From assembly GCA_024195585.1 (NCBI GenBank), contig SWBL01000050.1, positions 1 through 64,000 of the forward strand: 64,000 bases of DNA, read 5' to 3'. Of the stretch, positions 9,557-21,459 are shown one piece after another. The translations under genes and the position numbers were made by a program. Positions within the stretch are counted from its first letter, which is position 1, and every line of letters begins with the position of its first letter. The notes beneath the pieces were generated by a model. The model saw only the letters and a list, made by a program, of their open reading frames with translations. It was not told the DNA's origin and searched no databases. This stretch comes from Aureobasidium sp. EXF-3400 (lineage: Eukaryota > Ascomycota > Dothideomycetes > Dothideales > Saccotheciaceae).

Positions 9557-12500
9557 ATGCATGCTGCTAGCCCTGTTAAGGAGGAACTCGCCTTGAACGT
9601 CCGTAAAAACGTTCGACGAGGCGTGTTATTCGAAACACATACGGGAGATCAACAGCTGGATGAACTTCTGGGATACATCAGAAAAGTGGACTGGGCCAGC
9701 ACATCTCTTGGACCACTGGAATCATGGCCTCAGGATCTCACACAACTATGCCATCTATGCTTAGCGGATCCGTATCCACGTCTGCTCGTTCTCGGATCCG
9801 AGCAAATCTTGTTTTACAATCAAGCTTATGCTGTCATGTGCGGCGACAAGCATCCACAAATTCTAGGCCAAACTATCATCGAAGCATGGGGCCATGTGGC
9901 AGCGGATTCTATCAAAGTACCCTTAGCCACTGCAGAGGCTACGGGACGAGGATCGGAGATCCTGAACCAACCACTGGTGTACAAGCGGAACGATTTTCTC
10001 GAAGAAGTTTTCCTAACGTGGACGGTGATAGCATTGTTTGGATCTACTCCAGGCTTCTATATAACATTCACGGATGTTACTGAAACGAGACTGGCGGAAA
10101 AAAGGCGAGCTGCCCTGCGAGAGCTCAAAACTGCTTTGGATCTGGTCAAGGACCCTCGCAATTTCTGGCAGAGTATCCCGAAGAGTCTGACTTTTGATAC
10201 GTCCATTTTTCCTTTCGCATCCCTTTACGTTGCAGACCCGGATAACGGCCTAGAAAGCTCTATCGATACTTCCTCGGAGCCTGTTTCTCAGATGCGATTC
10301 AAGCTTGAAGGAGCTTTTGGAGACTCAACAATCACATCAACGCTACCAGAGGAACTGGGACCAGATCACTTTGTCTTTTCATCAGATTTAAAGGATCCGT
10401 TACTAGTTCGGCAGAACGAGGCTCCCGGGCACACATGGTGTCTGTCAGCACAAGACTACATCATAGTTCCAATACGTTCAAATCGATCCAAAAAAATCAT
10501 CGCTTATCTTTTCCTTGGAACCAACCCACTTAGACCCTACAATGAGATGTATCGGGAATGGATTCTTGAAATCTGCGGATGTCTGGGAAGTGCCGTGACG
10601 CACATTATCTTGACAAAAGAAGAGAAGCGCAAGCAACACGATCAAGCAATACAAGTGGCTAGGGAACAACAAACGTTAGCCACTGCGCTTGCGAAACGCG
10701 ACAGAGAAGCATTGGCCGTGACTGAACAATATCAACGTACGCTCAAGTTTGTCGACATGGCCGATGTTGGAATCTTCGAGTATGATCTCGAAGGACGACT
10801 GGTTTACGCAAATGAGGCCTACAAAGCCATGTCTAAGTGTCCACCCGAGGCTATGAATGTCGACGAATTTGTGTTTCTGGACTTGATATACCCAGAAGAC
10901 ACCGAGCCTGTCATGTCGAAGTTCAGCACTGCAGCTAATGGCACACCTTGCACGATAGAGGTGAGGTTCAAAACTGACGATGGTCAGGGTTTATGGGTCC
11001 TCGCAGCCGTGATCCCAGTATTCGAGAATGGAGTTATCACAAGAGTGTCCGGATGCACCACGAACATCCACGATACCAAGATGAGAGAAACAGAAACTGT
11101 ACAGCGGCTGCAAGCACTGGAAAGAGCAAAGGCTTGGGAACAGCGGTTTGCAAATTTTGCCGAAATGGCTCCTATTGCCATATACTTTGGATCGCAAAGC
11201 TACCGTCAACTCTCCTACTGCAATCGTGCATGGTTTGAGATGACTGGACATCCAGTCGTACCGTTTGAGGAAATCGACTTCACAAGCGTAATCTACGAGG
11301 AAGACCTCGAGCTTGTCAGAAGCCATTGGACCGGAGTGTTCAGCACCGAAACGCCCACAAGTTTACAATTCAGACTTCGAAATAAATGGATTGATGGGAA
11401 TGGAGTGACCATGGGCCCTATATGGGTGACTACATCTGCACTGCCCGAATTCAATCAAGATGGATCCGTCAAAGGCATCATCGGCACAATGCTGGATATT
11501 TCAGCATTGAAGTTTGCAGAGACGGTCCAGCAGATGAAAGTGCAAGAAGCAACGGAAGCCAAACGCCAATCTTTGAATTTCATCGATATGACATCTCATG
11601 AGATCCGCAATCCGCTCGGGGCAGTCTTCCACTGTTCCGATGCTGCTCAGGAGACTCTGGCCGACATGACGGTTCTTGCAAATCGACTAGCTTCCACTAG
11701 TGAATCCAAGATTGGCAAACAGTTGCACGAACTCATCACGAGCGGGATCGACTCTGTCAGTACAATCCAATCCTGCTCGCAACATCAGAAAAGGTAAACA
11801 TTTATGACCCATCATCCAGAATCTGCGTTAACACTTCTCTGCAGAATCGTAGACGACATACTCGTCCTCTCAAAACTCGATTCCAACCTCCTTCAAATCG
11901 CCCCCTCGGCCGTCAAAGTGACCAGTCTCCTCCACGACGTCGAAAAAATGTTCGAAGCGGAAGCTCAACGCTGCAATGTTCGTATAGAAGCCCAAGCCCA
12001 CGACTCACTCTCCGAGCTAAAAGTATCTTACGCAATGCTGGACTCCGGCCGCGTTCAACAAGTCCTGATCAATCTCCTCACGAACGCGATCAAATTCTGC
12101 AAAAAGAAGTCTTCCAGAAAAGTCACTATACGTATCGGAGCTTCCAAAATACGTCCTTCATCGGAACATCAAGTGGTGCCGGGCATTGACTTTGTGGTTG
12201 CGCATACTTTGCATGAGTCTGTGTACGATGAGGCAGAGTTTAAGGAAAGCAGTTTCTACTTGTGGTTCAGTGTTGAGGATACAGGGCGTGGTATGTCTGT
12301 TGACGAAACGAGTCGCATCTTTGCTCGCTTTGCTCAAGGCACTCCTCGTACGGAAAGGGAACATGGAGGCAGCGGGCTTGGTCTGTTCATAAGCAGGGAA
12401 CTTGCTGAGTTGCAGGGCGGAGAGATAGGTAAGATTACCATGACCTTTTACCCGGCATTGACTAACAAAACCGTAGGAGTGGCCAGCGAACTCCACGTCG

Positions 12501-13087
12501 GCAGCACATTTGCCTTCTTCGTCAAGACCCGGCACGCAGCAAGTCCCAATTCCGCCTCTAGCATAACCCCGAACCTCTCCCTCGAGCAAGACAAATTCGG
12601 CAAGGACCAAACGAAGCAACGGCAGAAATCCGACATCAACATCTTGGTTGTCGAGGACAACAAAGTCAATCAAAAACTGCTCCGCCAACAACTCTCCAAA
12701 CAAGGCTACAGCGTTGCCACCGCCGACAACGGACTAGAATCTCTCTCCTACCTACAGAGCACAAACCACTGGCGTGGCTCCACCTCTGAACCCACCCCTG
12801 ACCTCTCACTACCCCCAGCACCCACCTCTGCCTTCTCAACCATTTCGGTAATCCTCATGGACGTCGAAATGCCATTGATGGATGGTTTAACAGCAACAAC
12901 ACAAATTCGTACTTGGGAAGCTGCAGGAAAGATAGCAGGGCATATACCTATTATAGCTGTATCGGCGAATGCGAGACAGGAACAGAGGGAATTGGCAATA
13001 AAGGCGGGAATGGATGATTGTGTTGCTAAACCGTTCAGGATTGCGGAGTTGGTGCCTAAGATTGAGAGGTTCGCTGGTTGGACGTGA
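9557..13087 (+). CDS. PAS-domain hybrid histidine kinase
   Basis: Three exons: 9557-11793, 11845-12428 and 12477-13087, giving 1143 residues. The N-terminal region VDWASTSLGPLESWP is a familiar lead-in to PAS-type sensors. PAS-like units lie at about residues 75-180, 397-510 and 533-655. The kinase core has the H-box DMTSHEIRNPLG (phospho-acceptor His681), the N-box LINLLTNAIKF (about 820), the G boxes EDTGRGM and GGSGLGLFISREL, and a C-terminal receiver domain (about 994-1140) starting ILVVEDNKVNQ. The phospho-acceptor there is Asp1069 in LMDVEMPLMDG, with Lys in VAKPF. It should autophosphorylate and pass phosphate through its receiver to Ypd1 and on to response regulators. No membrane segment is seen, so it is likely cytosolic. 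The ligand cannot be told. The second intron is 48 nt and in frame. Start is the first in-frame ATG. Confidence 0.92.
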
Positions 13088-13458
13088 GGAGATGAGGTGG
13101 CAAAGAAGGGAATGGGATGGAAATAGGGAGGTGAGGGTATGTATTGGGGATCTTCTTCTGTTTTGGGGGACAGGGGCTAGGGAATGGGCATGCATGGTTT
13201 TTTTCGGGAGCGAATGCCTCACTGGGTTTGGGGGATTGACATTCTGGAATTGGGGTTTGGGTCGGACGCTTTGGATTTCTGAACAGCGTATCACGGTGTA
13301 AGATAATAGGTTGTACAGTAAACAGCACTGTCAGCGATGGTAATTCGTAACGATAGAAGATATAGAAGAGGCTTAATTTTTGAAACGTTACTGAAGTGTA
13401 CTAGTATGCTATTCTAAACCACTTCATGCCCTTCTTTCCGCAGCGCAAAAAGAAACGC
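13088..13458. other. Convergent intergenic region
   Basis: Shared 3' flank of the histidine kinase (plus) and the ING gene (minus). G-rich on the plus strand at about 13090-13270, then A/T-rich. Nothing else recognised. Confidence 0.5.
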
Positions 13459-14835
13459 TCATTTATCCGAAGTCTTGACAATCTTACTACGAGGAAGTTC
13501 GCGACAATGCGGACACAACCATTCGCCTTTTGGTTCAGCTTTAAGGTCAACACAACCCCAATGGAACCATTGATGTGGACAGTCGTCGTTATCGCAGGCA
13601 ACCATATCACCAAATGATACGCGCTGACAGACACAATAGACTTGAGTATCGTCTTCTTCACCCTCAGCATCAGGTTCTGCATCTTCACCTTCTTCGTCTG
13701 AAGCGGCGGAAGCTGCCCTAGTGCCACGGAGTCTTGATCGCGAGTCTACGGTTCCATCTGTGCCGAGAGGTAGAGTCGAAGGCGTGGGACTCACACTACC
13801 CCGTGAAGATGAAGGTGTAGGTGATGTGAGATGGCGTTTACGATCGCCTTTTTTGAGAGCTGCGTTACCGGATCTGATGCGCTTTCTGTTGGAACTTGAC
13901 GCGGAGGCTTGGTGGGGTGCTATTCTCTTGTTGTGCGGTGCTTTCTTGTTAGGTTGAGCGGAACCTGCACGGCTGGAACTTGGGATTGGTGTGCCTGCTT
14001 TGGGGGTACCTGATGAAGGACCTAGTGATGATTGTCTGAGTGATGAGGCAGTGGTGGGGACAGTGCCACTTAGTGAAGTGTTTAGGCGGCGGCGCTTTGA
14101 TGCGTCGGCGCTGCTTTCGCGCTGGGATCGAGCTGATGGGCTGTTGAGATGTGCTTGGTTGAGAAGCGCATTTTGGGCATTCAAGGGTGAGGAGGTTCGT
14201 TGGTTGGTAGCGTGCAAGCGAGCAATAGCGGCATTGGCGACATTAGGCGCACCGCCAGATTGTGCTGAGTTGATGGCTGCAGCAGCCGAGGGAGCATTAG
14301 TTGCAGCAACACTGCCAGCTTCAGGTAGTAACAGGGATGGCAGTGTTGGATCTGGAGGCATCTGCTCGCTGTTGACAAGATCGCGCAGCTTGACATCAAA
14401 TCTTCTAACATTTCGGTCGAGCTGAGAAGGTCAGTGTTTGGTCGCAAATATAGTTTGCGCAGATGTGTAAATACCAATCTCATAGCCTTCTCACTCAGAC
14501 CCAATTTTTCAGCCTGTAGAATCTCGATGCGATCAAAATTTGCCATGATGACTTTGGTGAGGCCATCTTCCTTGGGGTTCTTGACATGACCGCCTTGTGC
14601 TCTGACAAAGTTCTGTATTGATCTGTCGCGTGTGTTGATTACATCGCGCAAATCTTGTATATGTTGGTCTTTCGCTTGTATTTCTTCTAGCAGATGAGCT
14701 ATTTCGGCGGGCAAGTTTGCGACTGGGCAACATGTCAGTTTGCGATTTCGTTAACAGCAAGCAAGGTATGTCAATACCATCGTGGCAAAATTGGTCCAAG
14801 ACAGTGGCAGCATCGTCAGTGCCGATTGCTGCCAT
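13459..14835 (-). CDS. ING-family PHD-finger chromatin protein
   Basis: Three exons on the minus strand: 14835-14778, 14722-14475 and 14421-13459, giving 422 residues. The N-terminal ING coiled region (about 1-120) contains [26 protein letters not shown] and [21 protein letters not shown] heptads. A long disordered Ser/Ala/Pro-rich middle follows. The C-terminal PHD finger is at 364-408 with the Cys4-His-Cys3 ligands visible in [27 protein letters not shown] and WLCPHC. The ING PHD reads H3K4me3 and recruits acetyltransferase or deacetylase complexes (family knowledge: Yng1, Yng2 and Pho23 in yeast). I cannot say which of the three this is; the long middle and single C-terminal PHD fit Pho23 best. 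It is divergent from a class I deacetylase only 270 bp away. Confidence 0.9.
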
Positions 14836-15105
14836 TTTGAAACTTGTTTGGAGTTAGAGTGATGTTTTTGATAAGTTTGCGAGTTCGTTGTTGGAGGTGG
14901 TGGTGACTGAGTGAAGGAGGAAGAAGTCGCGACTTCACAAACGGAAGCAGAAAGTGAATGGGAGAGCGCAACAAACAAATCCCTCTAGCACCAAAACTCC
15001 GTGTAGTATCGATTAGTTGATTTATCGCAACACACTTGCCGAGTTTGAACAAGATTTTGGATATCTGAGCAGCATTTTCAAGAGAGCATCTTACGGCGAA
15101 GCGAG
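14836..15105. promoter_or_regulatory. Divergent promoter between ING and HDAC genes
   Basis: 270 bp between the two start codons. It must contain both leaders and promoters. No clear TATA box or repeated operator is visible. Co-regulation of an ING protein and a deacetylase is an inference from this arrangement. Confidence 0.5.
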
Positions 15106-17106
15106 ATGCGAGCAGCAGCGCGCCAAGCAGCGTTGCGCATCAGTGAGCAGACTCGCATCGAGTCATGTGGGGACGAGGTCGACGACGATCTTGTCGAGGC
15201 TCCACACATTCGAGACGCTCTGTCCACCAGCCATGAAGATGATGATGGTGATGGCTACGACTCGTTAGACGACAGCGACCTCTCAATCGACGACGACGCC
15301 GACGAATACCATGACAATCGAACCTGCACCCTAAGAGACGATTCGCAACTGCGCAGAAGCAACACTCCACGAATCCAGCCAGCCAGAACATCCTTACGAC
15401 TGCCGCTCAGAGTTGCGCCAGCAAACTACAACTATCGGGATCCTTTCTACAGAGACAACCTTAGACGACTTCCGCTCAGAGACAGGCCCATGTCAGTACG
15501 ACAGAACAATGGCATCCCTCGCCAGAATATGCGCGACGCCATAGTCCAGCAATGGGACCCTTCGCGACGTCCGAATCCTCAGTCGCGACCACCACATCCT
15601 ACAGGAGCCCCGCCGACACCACCTTTGAACGACAGTGAAGAGGAACATGCTGAGAGACAGAGAACCTTGCGCGACAAAATCATGCAGCAAGTCGAGGAGA
15701 ATGGTATCGAGCGCCCTCAAGGCTACAACGTCTCATACCATTACAATCGTCGCGTCGAGAATATGCACTTCGGTCGCACACATCCAATGAAACCATGGCG
15801 CTTGACTCTGACAAAGCATCTCGTCATGGGTTACGGCCTGCAATTCGCCATGGACAACTACGATGCTCTTCCAGCATCCAAGGAGACCGTCGCTGCGTTC
15901 CACGACGAAGACTACGTCGACTTTCTATCTAAAGTCTCACCCCAAACCTTCCAAGAACTCTCCCTTATCTACGAGGATAGAACCCCGCAGAGTTATCCCG
16001 GAGATATGGTCAAGCTGGGCCCCTTCAATCTGTCTCCATCGCCTGGTGCCGATTGTCCTGTCTTCGATGGTATGCAGGAGTACCTCTTTTTATACACTGG
16101 TGCCACTATGGAAGCCGTGTCGGCTTTGACAAATCACCAATCTGATATTGCCATCAATTGGTCCGGTGGCCTTCATCACGCACACAAGTCTGAAGCCTCA
16201 GGTTTCTGCTACATTAACGACATTGTTCTGGGAATCCTGGAATTGCTAAAATGCCATCAACGTGTTCTATATATCGACATTGACGTCCATCACGGCGATG
16301 GTGTCGAAGAAGCATTTGCCAGCAGCGACAGAGTCATGACACTCTCCTTCCATCGCTACGGCATCATCGACGAAGACTCCAAGGAAAAACACCTCTTCTT
16401 CCCCGGCACTGGCGCACTAAACAGCAACGGCAACGAAAACAGCATCGGCAACCACTTTGCCCTCAACGTCCCCATCCCTAAAGGTATCGACGATGAACAA
16501 TTCCTCTATCTCTTCGAAATGATCACCGGCCGCACACTCGAGCACTTCCGCCCTCAAGCCATTGTGCTTCAATGCGGCGCCGACTCCCTCGGCGGCGACC
16601 GCCTCGGTCAATTCAATCTCAACATCCGCGCTCACGGCGAATGCCTCGCCTTTGTAAAGAAAGCAGGTGTACCTCTCCTCATCCTTGGCGGAGGAGGCTA
16701 CACAGCCCGCAACGTCGCCCGCGCCTGGACCCACGAAACCGCCCTCGCCGTCGGAGCCACCCTCAACGAAGAACTCCCCATGCACATAGTTCCTCGTCCT
16801 CAAGCTTTTATGGGCAAAGAACACGGCGATGGCCGCCTCTATCCTGAATTAGCAGGTTTCCACAAAAACAACGTTACGCAAAAGGAATTGGATCTGTTGG
16901 TTGAGCATTGTCATGAGGAATTGAGGTATATTAAACATGCGCCTAGTGTTGTTATGGAAGCTTTGCCTGGCAGAGCGCAGATGGATGCGGCTAGACGGCA
17001 GGTTGATGATGAGTTGGAGGCTGATCGTGCGGCGGAGAGTGGGAGAGGCGAGAGGGAGAGAAGGAGACGCGAGAGGGGTACTGGTATGCGTGGCGAATTG
17101 AGATGA
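15106..17106 (+). CDS. Class I histone deacetylase, Hos2-like
   Basis: Single exon, 666 residues. The first 200 residues are a disordered extension: an Asp/Ser-rich patch (DDSDLSIDDDADE), then Arg/Pro-rich sequence. The deacetylase domain runs from YNVSYHYNRRVENMHFG (about 207) to about 560. Zinc and charge-relay residues are present in [14 protein letters not shown] (about 391-404) and QCGADSLGGDRLG, and the [20 protein letters not shown] and GGGGYTARNVARAW motifs are intact, so it should be active. The opening MHFGRTHPMKPWRLTLTK is what I associate with the Hos2/HosA branch, the catalytic subunit of the Set3 complex. It is longer than yeast Hos2 (about 450 residues) because of the N-terminal extension and a basic Arg-rich tail. 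The true start could be further in. A second class I enzyme (RPD3) sits at 58.5 kb. Confidence 0.92.
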   Translation: MRAAARQAALRISEQTRIESCGDEVDDDLVEAPHIRDALSTSHEDDDGDGYDSLDDSDLSIDDDADEYHDNRTCTLRDDSQLRRSNTPRIQPARTSLRLPLRVAPANYNYRDPFYRDNLRRLPLRDRPMSVRQNNGIPRQNMRDAIVQQWDPSRRPNPQSRPPHPTGAPPTPPLNDSEEEHAERQRTLRDKIMQQVEENGIERPQGYNVSYHYNRRVENMHFGRTHPMKPWRLTLTKHLVMGYGLQFAMDNYDALPASKETVAAFHDEDYVDFLSKVSPQTFQELSLIYEDRTPQSYPGDMVKLGPFNLSPSPGADCPVFDGMQEYLFLYTGATMEAVSALTNHQSDIAINWSGGLHHAHKSEASGFCYINDIVLGILELLKCHQRVLYIDIDVHHGDGVEEAFASSDRVMTLSFHRYGIIDEDSKEKHLFFPGTGALNSNGNENSIGNHFALNVPIPKGIDDEQFLYLFEMITGRTLEHFRPQAIVLQCGADSLGGDRLGQFNLNIRAHGECLAFVKKAGVPLLILGGGGYTARNVARAWTHETALAVGATLNEELPMHIVPRPQAFMGKEHGDGRLYPELAGFHKNNVTQKELDLLVEHCHEELRYIKHAPSVVMEALPGRAQMDAARRQVDDELEADRAAESGRGERERRRRERGTGMRGELR

Positions 17107-17741
17107 GTGGATGTTACTGAGGAGTAGATAAGGCGTATTGGCTGGTGGAAAAGAAGGGTGCTGGACGATGCATGTCTGGCTGGCGTTTATGGGGTGTTGC
17201 TGATGAGGATACCCCATTGGGTGCTGTTATTTGTTGTATCACTACTCTATTCATTCAATGCACAACAGAAAGCAAAATTCTTCTTTCCTCATCTATCATG
17301 CTCGAAGTAATTGTGATGTGCGGGTTTGGTTTGCTCGGCTTCCACCCACCACTCTGATCTGCCATCACCCTGACCATTAACCAGCCAGAGATGATAGTGC
17401 CCAACACTGACAACTCCTCGTCGAAAAGGAGAATCATGTGCATAGCCAACAGATCTGAAACATTCGAAACAAGTATTGTCATGCTCTCTCAGCAGAGCAC
17501 CGTGAGACCTTACTTTTTCTAATGAGCCAGGAACTGCAACATGTAATAAACGATATTCAAGCGAGATAGCCTAACCCCCTACCTTCATCGCAATGACGAG
17601 GAAATGAACAAGACAACTTGGACGAGTTCATTTCACCTCAACCATAGAAACTAAAACGGTATCAAAGAATGCACAAGGGGAAAAGAATACCAAGAAAAGC
17701 TACAACAAAAATGCCACTTATCCTTCATCCAAATATCTACG
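17107..17741. other. Convergent intergenic region
   Basis: 635 bp shared 3' flank of the Hos2-like gene (plus) and the GH47 gene (minus). No coding frame of interest, no repeat seen. Confidence 0.55.
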
Positions 17742-20700
17742 TCAAGTAACAATCAAATTACTAATCCTCACACCCTTGCTAGTAAAATAATACCTTCTCC
17801 TAACACCAATACCAGGCACCTCTTTCTCCTCTTTCTTGCCCTTAGTCTTTGCTTTGGCCGTCTTTTTCGCTTTCTTCTTGCCTCCAGTTTCCTTGGCTTG
17901 TGAGTCCGTGGCTCCTGCCGCAGCTTCAGCTTGGAGACCATTAGCACGACTTTCCAGAGGTTTAATGGCGCCAGTGGTGTCAACAATGGCAACGGTACTT
18001 GCGCCTCTGAGAAAAGTATCCCAAACAGTTTGACCACCAGGCACAAGAGCGAGGCAAATGGGATGGCGTCTTGGTAGCCCTTTAGGCGTTGTTTGTACTT
18101 CATCAACCAGTGGTCTTGTGCTGTCGTCGCTTGCAAAGCTTACGACCAGTACTAATTGCAGGGACTTTGCAGATGGCGGGAAGGAGGGTATAGCAGAAAG
18201 CTTCTTGCTGAAACTGCAGCCGCCACGGCGGATGATGAGGATGGTGTGGCTGGTGACGAGATTTAGTGGGAGGGGAGAAGTGTTGCAGAGATCAGAGTCC
18301 ATGACGAGAATGGTGGAGTAAGGAAGGCTGCCGACAGACAGACTTCGAGGGTCTGGTGAGGAGTCGATGGTGGCTGGTAAGGGTGCGGCGCCAGGTCCGA
18401 TGGGTAGCATTGCAGGTGTAGTAAAACGCTGCAGACCTTTCTTTTGCTGAGGAGGCGCTGCCGATGATGATGGCAGGGCTGCAGTAGACTTTGACCGAAG
18501 CTGCTTTGCTGCATCGCGGAGGGCGTCATCTATACTCTCGGCATCAGGAAGCACTCCGACTAGGCCGTCGAGTTGTTCAGCGAGACGATGGACATCAGCG
18601 AAGAGAGCTTTGGGCAACGAGTCTAAAACCATGTCGCCAGGACTGGAGGTGGCATCTAAAGCGTCCAGATCGATGTCGAGGTTGAAGTCAAAGACGTGAT
18701 CAGTCAAGGCGGAGTTGTTATAATCAATAGCTTCGACCACGGGCTCTATAGGATGTGGAACGTCGATAATCAGATCCATAGCTTCGACATCGCGCATTCT
18801 CGTGAAGTGAGGATCTGTAGGGTTGATTTGAGATAGGGTATCCCGACTCAGTGCGATATGCTCGTCGCGACCAAGCGCAAAGTTGCCAAGCGTATAGATT
18901 CTGTACTCGTGCTCTTGAGGCGCTGGAGACTCCAAAACCATGCCGAATCTCAGACCTGAGATTGAGTTGACAAGAACGCCTCCATCAATTTTCTGCAATG
19001 TGCCAATCTCGAGACCAGTACCGGCAGTAGTGGGGAACGTGAGATCAAAGGTTGGCTTGTTAGACAGCTTGGTACTATAACCGTCTGTAGGGACCAGATT
19101 TAGAGGCAGGGTCCAAGGGTAGAAAGTGAAGTTCGTTGGAGATTCGGGACCAAGCATAGTTACACTGGGATGATCAGAAGCCCAGTCCAAGGAAGGAGCA
19201 CCAGGTTTGTTTCCAATAGGCATGAGATGAAGTCTAGCCAAAGAAGCGGCATGAAAGACATCAGATCTGGCAGCAGTTGATGACACTGTCAACGGTAATG
19301 AGGCTGGAGGAAGCGGGCACTGTTCATCTCGGGGCATCGGTGCTGTGTTGATCGGATGATCTGTTCGTTCGCTACGCCGCCTCGAGCTCGACCTGTTGGC
19401 CTTGGGGATGATCAGAGGATGACCTTCCGTCGTGAAGACCCAAGGCGCATCGATCGTGTTCAGAGGGTGATCCGGATCGAACAACAGGTACATGTACTTT
19501 GCAGTCTCACCCAGGAAGAAGCTCTCCATTCGATCGGTCTGCTCGCCTGTGCGGACGTCTTGCAGACCAGCCCATCCGCACTTGGTGTAGCATCTACGTT
19601 TGATGTCGCGCAATGTCATCTCGCCAATGTGTAAGTACCAGGGATCTTTGGTTGCTTGATAGAGGTACCATGTAGACTCGATGAACTCGGGTCGACCACC
19701 CCACCATCTGAGACCACCATGAATAGCGCCAGTAGTCGCATCCCACCTTTCAGGCAAAGCACCATACCTTGACCATAAGGCAGTGTACAGAAGGTGGGCA
19801 GTCACAGCCTCGTCCAACTCACCAGCGAGAACCAGTAGACCAGGATAGTAAGCACTCAAGCTGTCTATCCAAGTAAGTCGTGGTCCGCCAGTGTACAAAT
19901 CGTTCTGAGCGTAATGTGGATGTGTGAAATAGGCATCTCGATAGACGTGTCGCATGATGGCAGAGTGGGCGTCTTGCCATGTTTGGAGGAATGCATCCGG
20001 AGAGTCTTCTGTAGCGTTGTACGAATCACCTTCCAGAGCAGATAACAAGACATGCGACTTGAAAGCATACTCGAAGAAACTGTCAATACCAGCGCCGATG
20101 CCGGTCCAAGGGCCGATCCATGCACCAGTCTCTGCATCAATGCCAGCACCGATGAGACCAGAAGCACTTCGTCGTTCCCAGACCGCCCAGAAGGCCCGTT
20201 TGGCCAGACGTTCGAAACGATCATCGTTAGTCAGGCGGGATAGAGTAGTAAACTCAAGCACAAGACTTCCAGCACCAGCGCTGCAGGTCTCTGTAATCTC
20301 ACGCGACTCCTTTGGCTTTTGTGTTTTGTGGCACTGTCCGTGTTCGGGATCATTGTTGAGAGGCGAGTTCTCGTAGAAGGGAGTACCATAACGGAGATTC
20401 ACTCGGGGGTAAGGCAGTCCAGTCGGGGTATGGAAGGCGGGCAGAAGTCGCTCGCCCAGGTCTTGGGCCAGTCGCAGCAACTGTCCATCGTAGACGAAAC
20501 CGTTCGGCCAGTGTATTCCATCCTCTTGAATGTCGGGTTCATAGCCTCGAATAGGTAACTCGCCAATGGCAAACAAGTGGGCACTCAGGAGACCACCCAA
20601 GCCACGGATTGTCGTCTCAAAGACTTGAACCTTACTGTCCAGATCGAAGCCTCTGGCACGTCGACCCTGTCCAGCAGGACCAGGCGAGCCATCCCCATAC

Positions 20701-21159
20701 TCTTCAGTCACCAAGTGCACGTAATGTTGGAAGTCGTCCAGGGCGTTGTAATCATCGGTATCGGATACGGGGTCAGATGCGAGGATGGCAAGGGTGGATA
20801 GACTGTCTACAACCGAGAGCGAGTAATTACCCAGCACATCATTGACGTCGATATGGGCAGGATTGGCACGGTCGCGTGTTAAAGGCCCGCACGAGAGTGG
20901 TCGCAGTTCATCCTCCGGGTAGGCGAACTGGCGATAGTTTGTCAGACCATGGTAGAAGACGGATCGTGTTTCCTTTCTAGTTTGCAAGTAAGCAACTGCA
21001 ACAGGATCAAATGAAACAATGACATGTGTCGTACCTCAAGGCATCGATCTCAGACTTGGTCATTGCCTGGCCGAGAGCGACGCAGAAGATCAGCAAGCAT
21101 AGCAATGTCGGCCATGACTGAGTTGAGGCCTGAGATCGCGGCCGAGGGTGGACAAGCAT
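17742..21159 (-). CDS. EDEM-like glycoside hydrolase family 47 protein with PA-like region
   Basis: Two exons, 21159-21035 and 20976-17742, joined by a 58-nt intron, giving 1119 residues. Exon 1 supplies a signal peptide with the hydrophobic core PTLLCLLIFCVALGQA and the lead MTKSEIDALR that continues as KETRSVFYHGLTNYRQFAYP in exon 2, the usual EDEM start. The GH47 barrel spans about residues 40-510, with NDVLGNYSLSVVDSLSTLAI, GLGGLLSAHLFA, ETCSAGAGSLVLEFTTLSRL and RPEFIESTWYLYQATKD. A region at about 900-1010 (STILVMDSDLCN, LIIRRGGCSFSKKL) looks like a protease-associated domain, as in EDEM3-type proteins. The tail is Lys-rich. EDEM/Htm1 proteins trim mannose from misfolded glycoproteins in the ER for degradation (family knowledge). 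No HDEL-type retention signal is visible. Confidence 0.9.
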
Positions 21160-21459
21160 TCCCAGGGCTGCATAGAGAAAATCAGAGCATTCTACTCGAC
21201 AATGTGGACTCGTCGACTATTAATTGAGATACTTGTCCTTGATGCTGGATGAAGTCATCGGTGCTTTGGAGATGCCGACGAGTCGAGCTTTCAAGACTTT
21301 CCCGTTCCTTCCACTTCTGTCGTCAGACCAGCATTATTTTGTACAGACAATTTCAGTCGCACCTTCCCAACTACCAGACTCGGCGAGTCGCACAATCCAA
21401 CTCGCACCTTCTCAACAACACGACTTAGCTTTCACACTCGCGCATAACCTCGACACACG
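21160..21459. promoter_or_regulatory. Divergent promoter between GH47 and TIM50 genes
   Basis: 300 bp between the two start codons. The last 100 bp before TIM50 are C/A-rich, as in fungal leaders. No specific operator recognised. Confidence 0.45.

Noticed and set aside
14533..14835. 100-codon minus-strand frame reading through the first ING intron
   Set aside because: After the donor the frame loses all ING similarity; the spliced product restores it.
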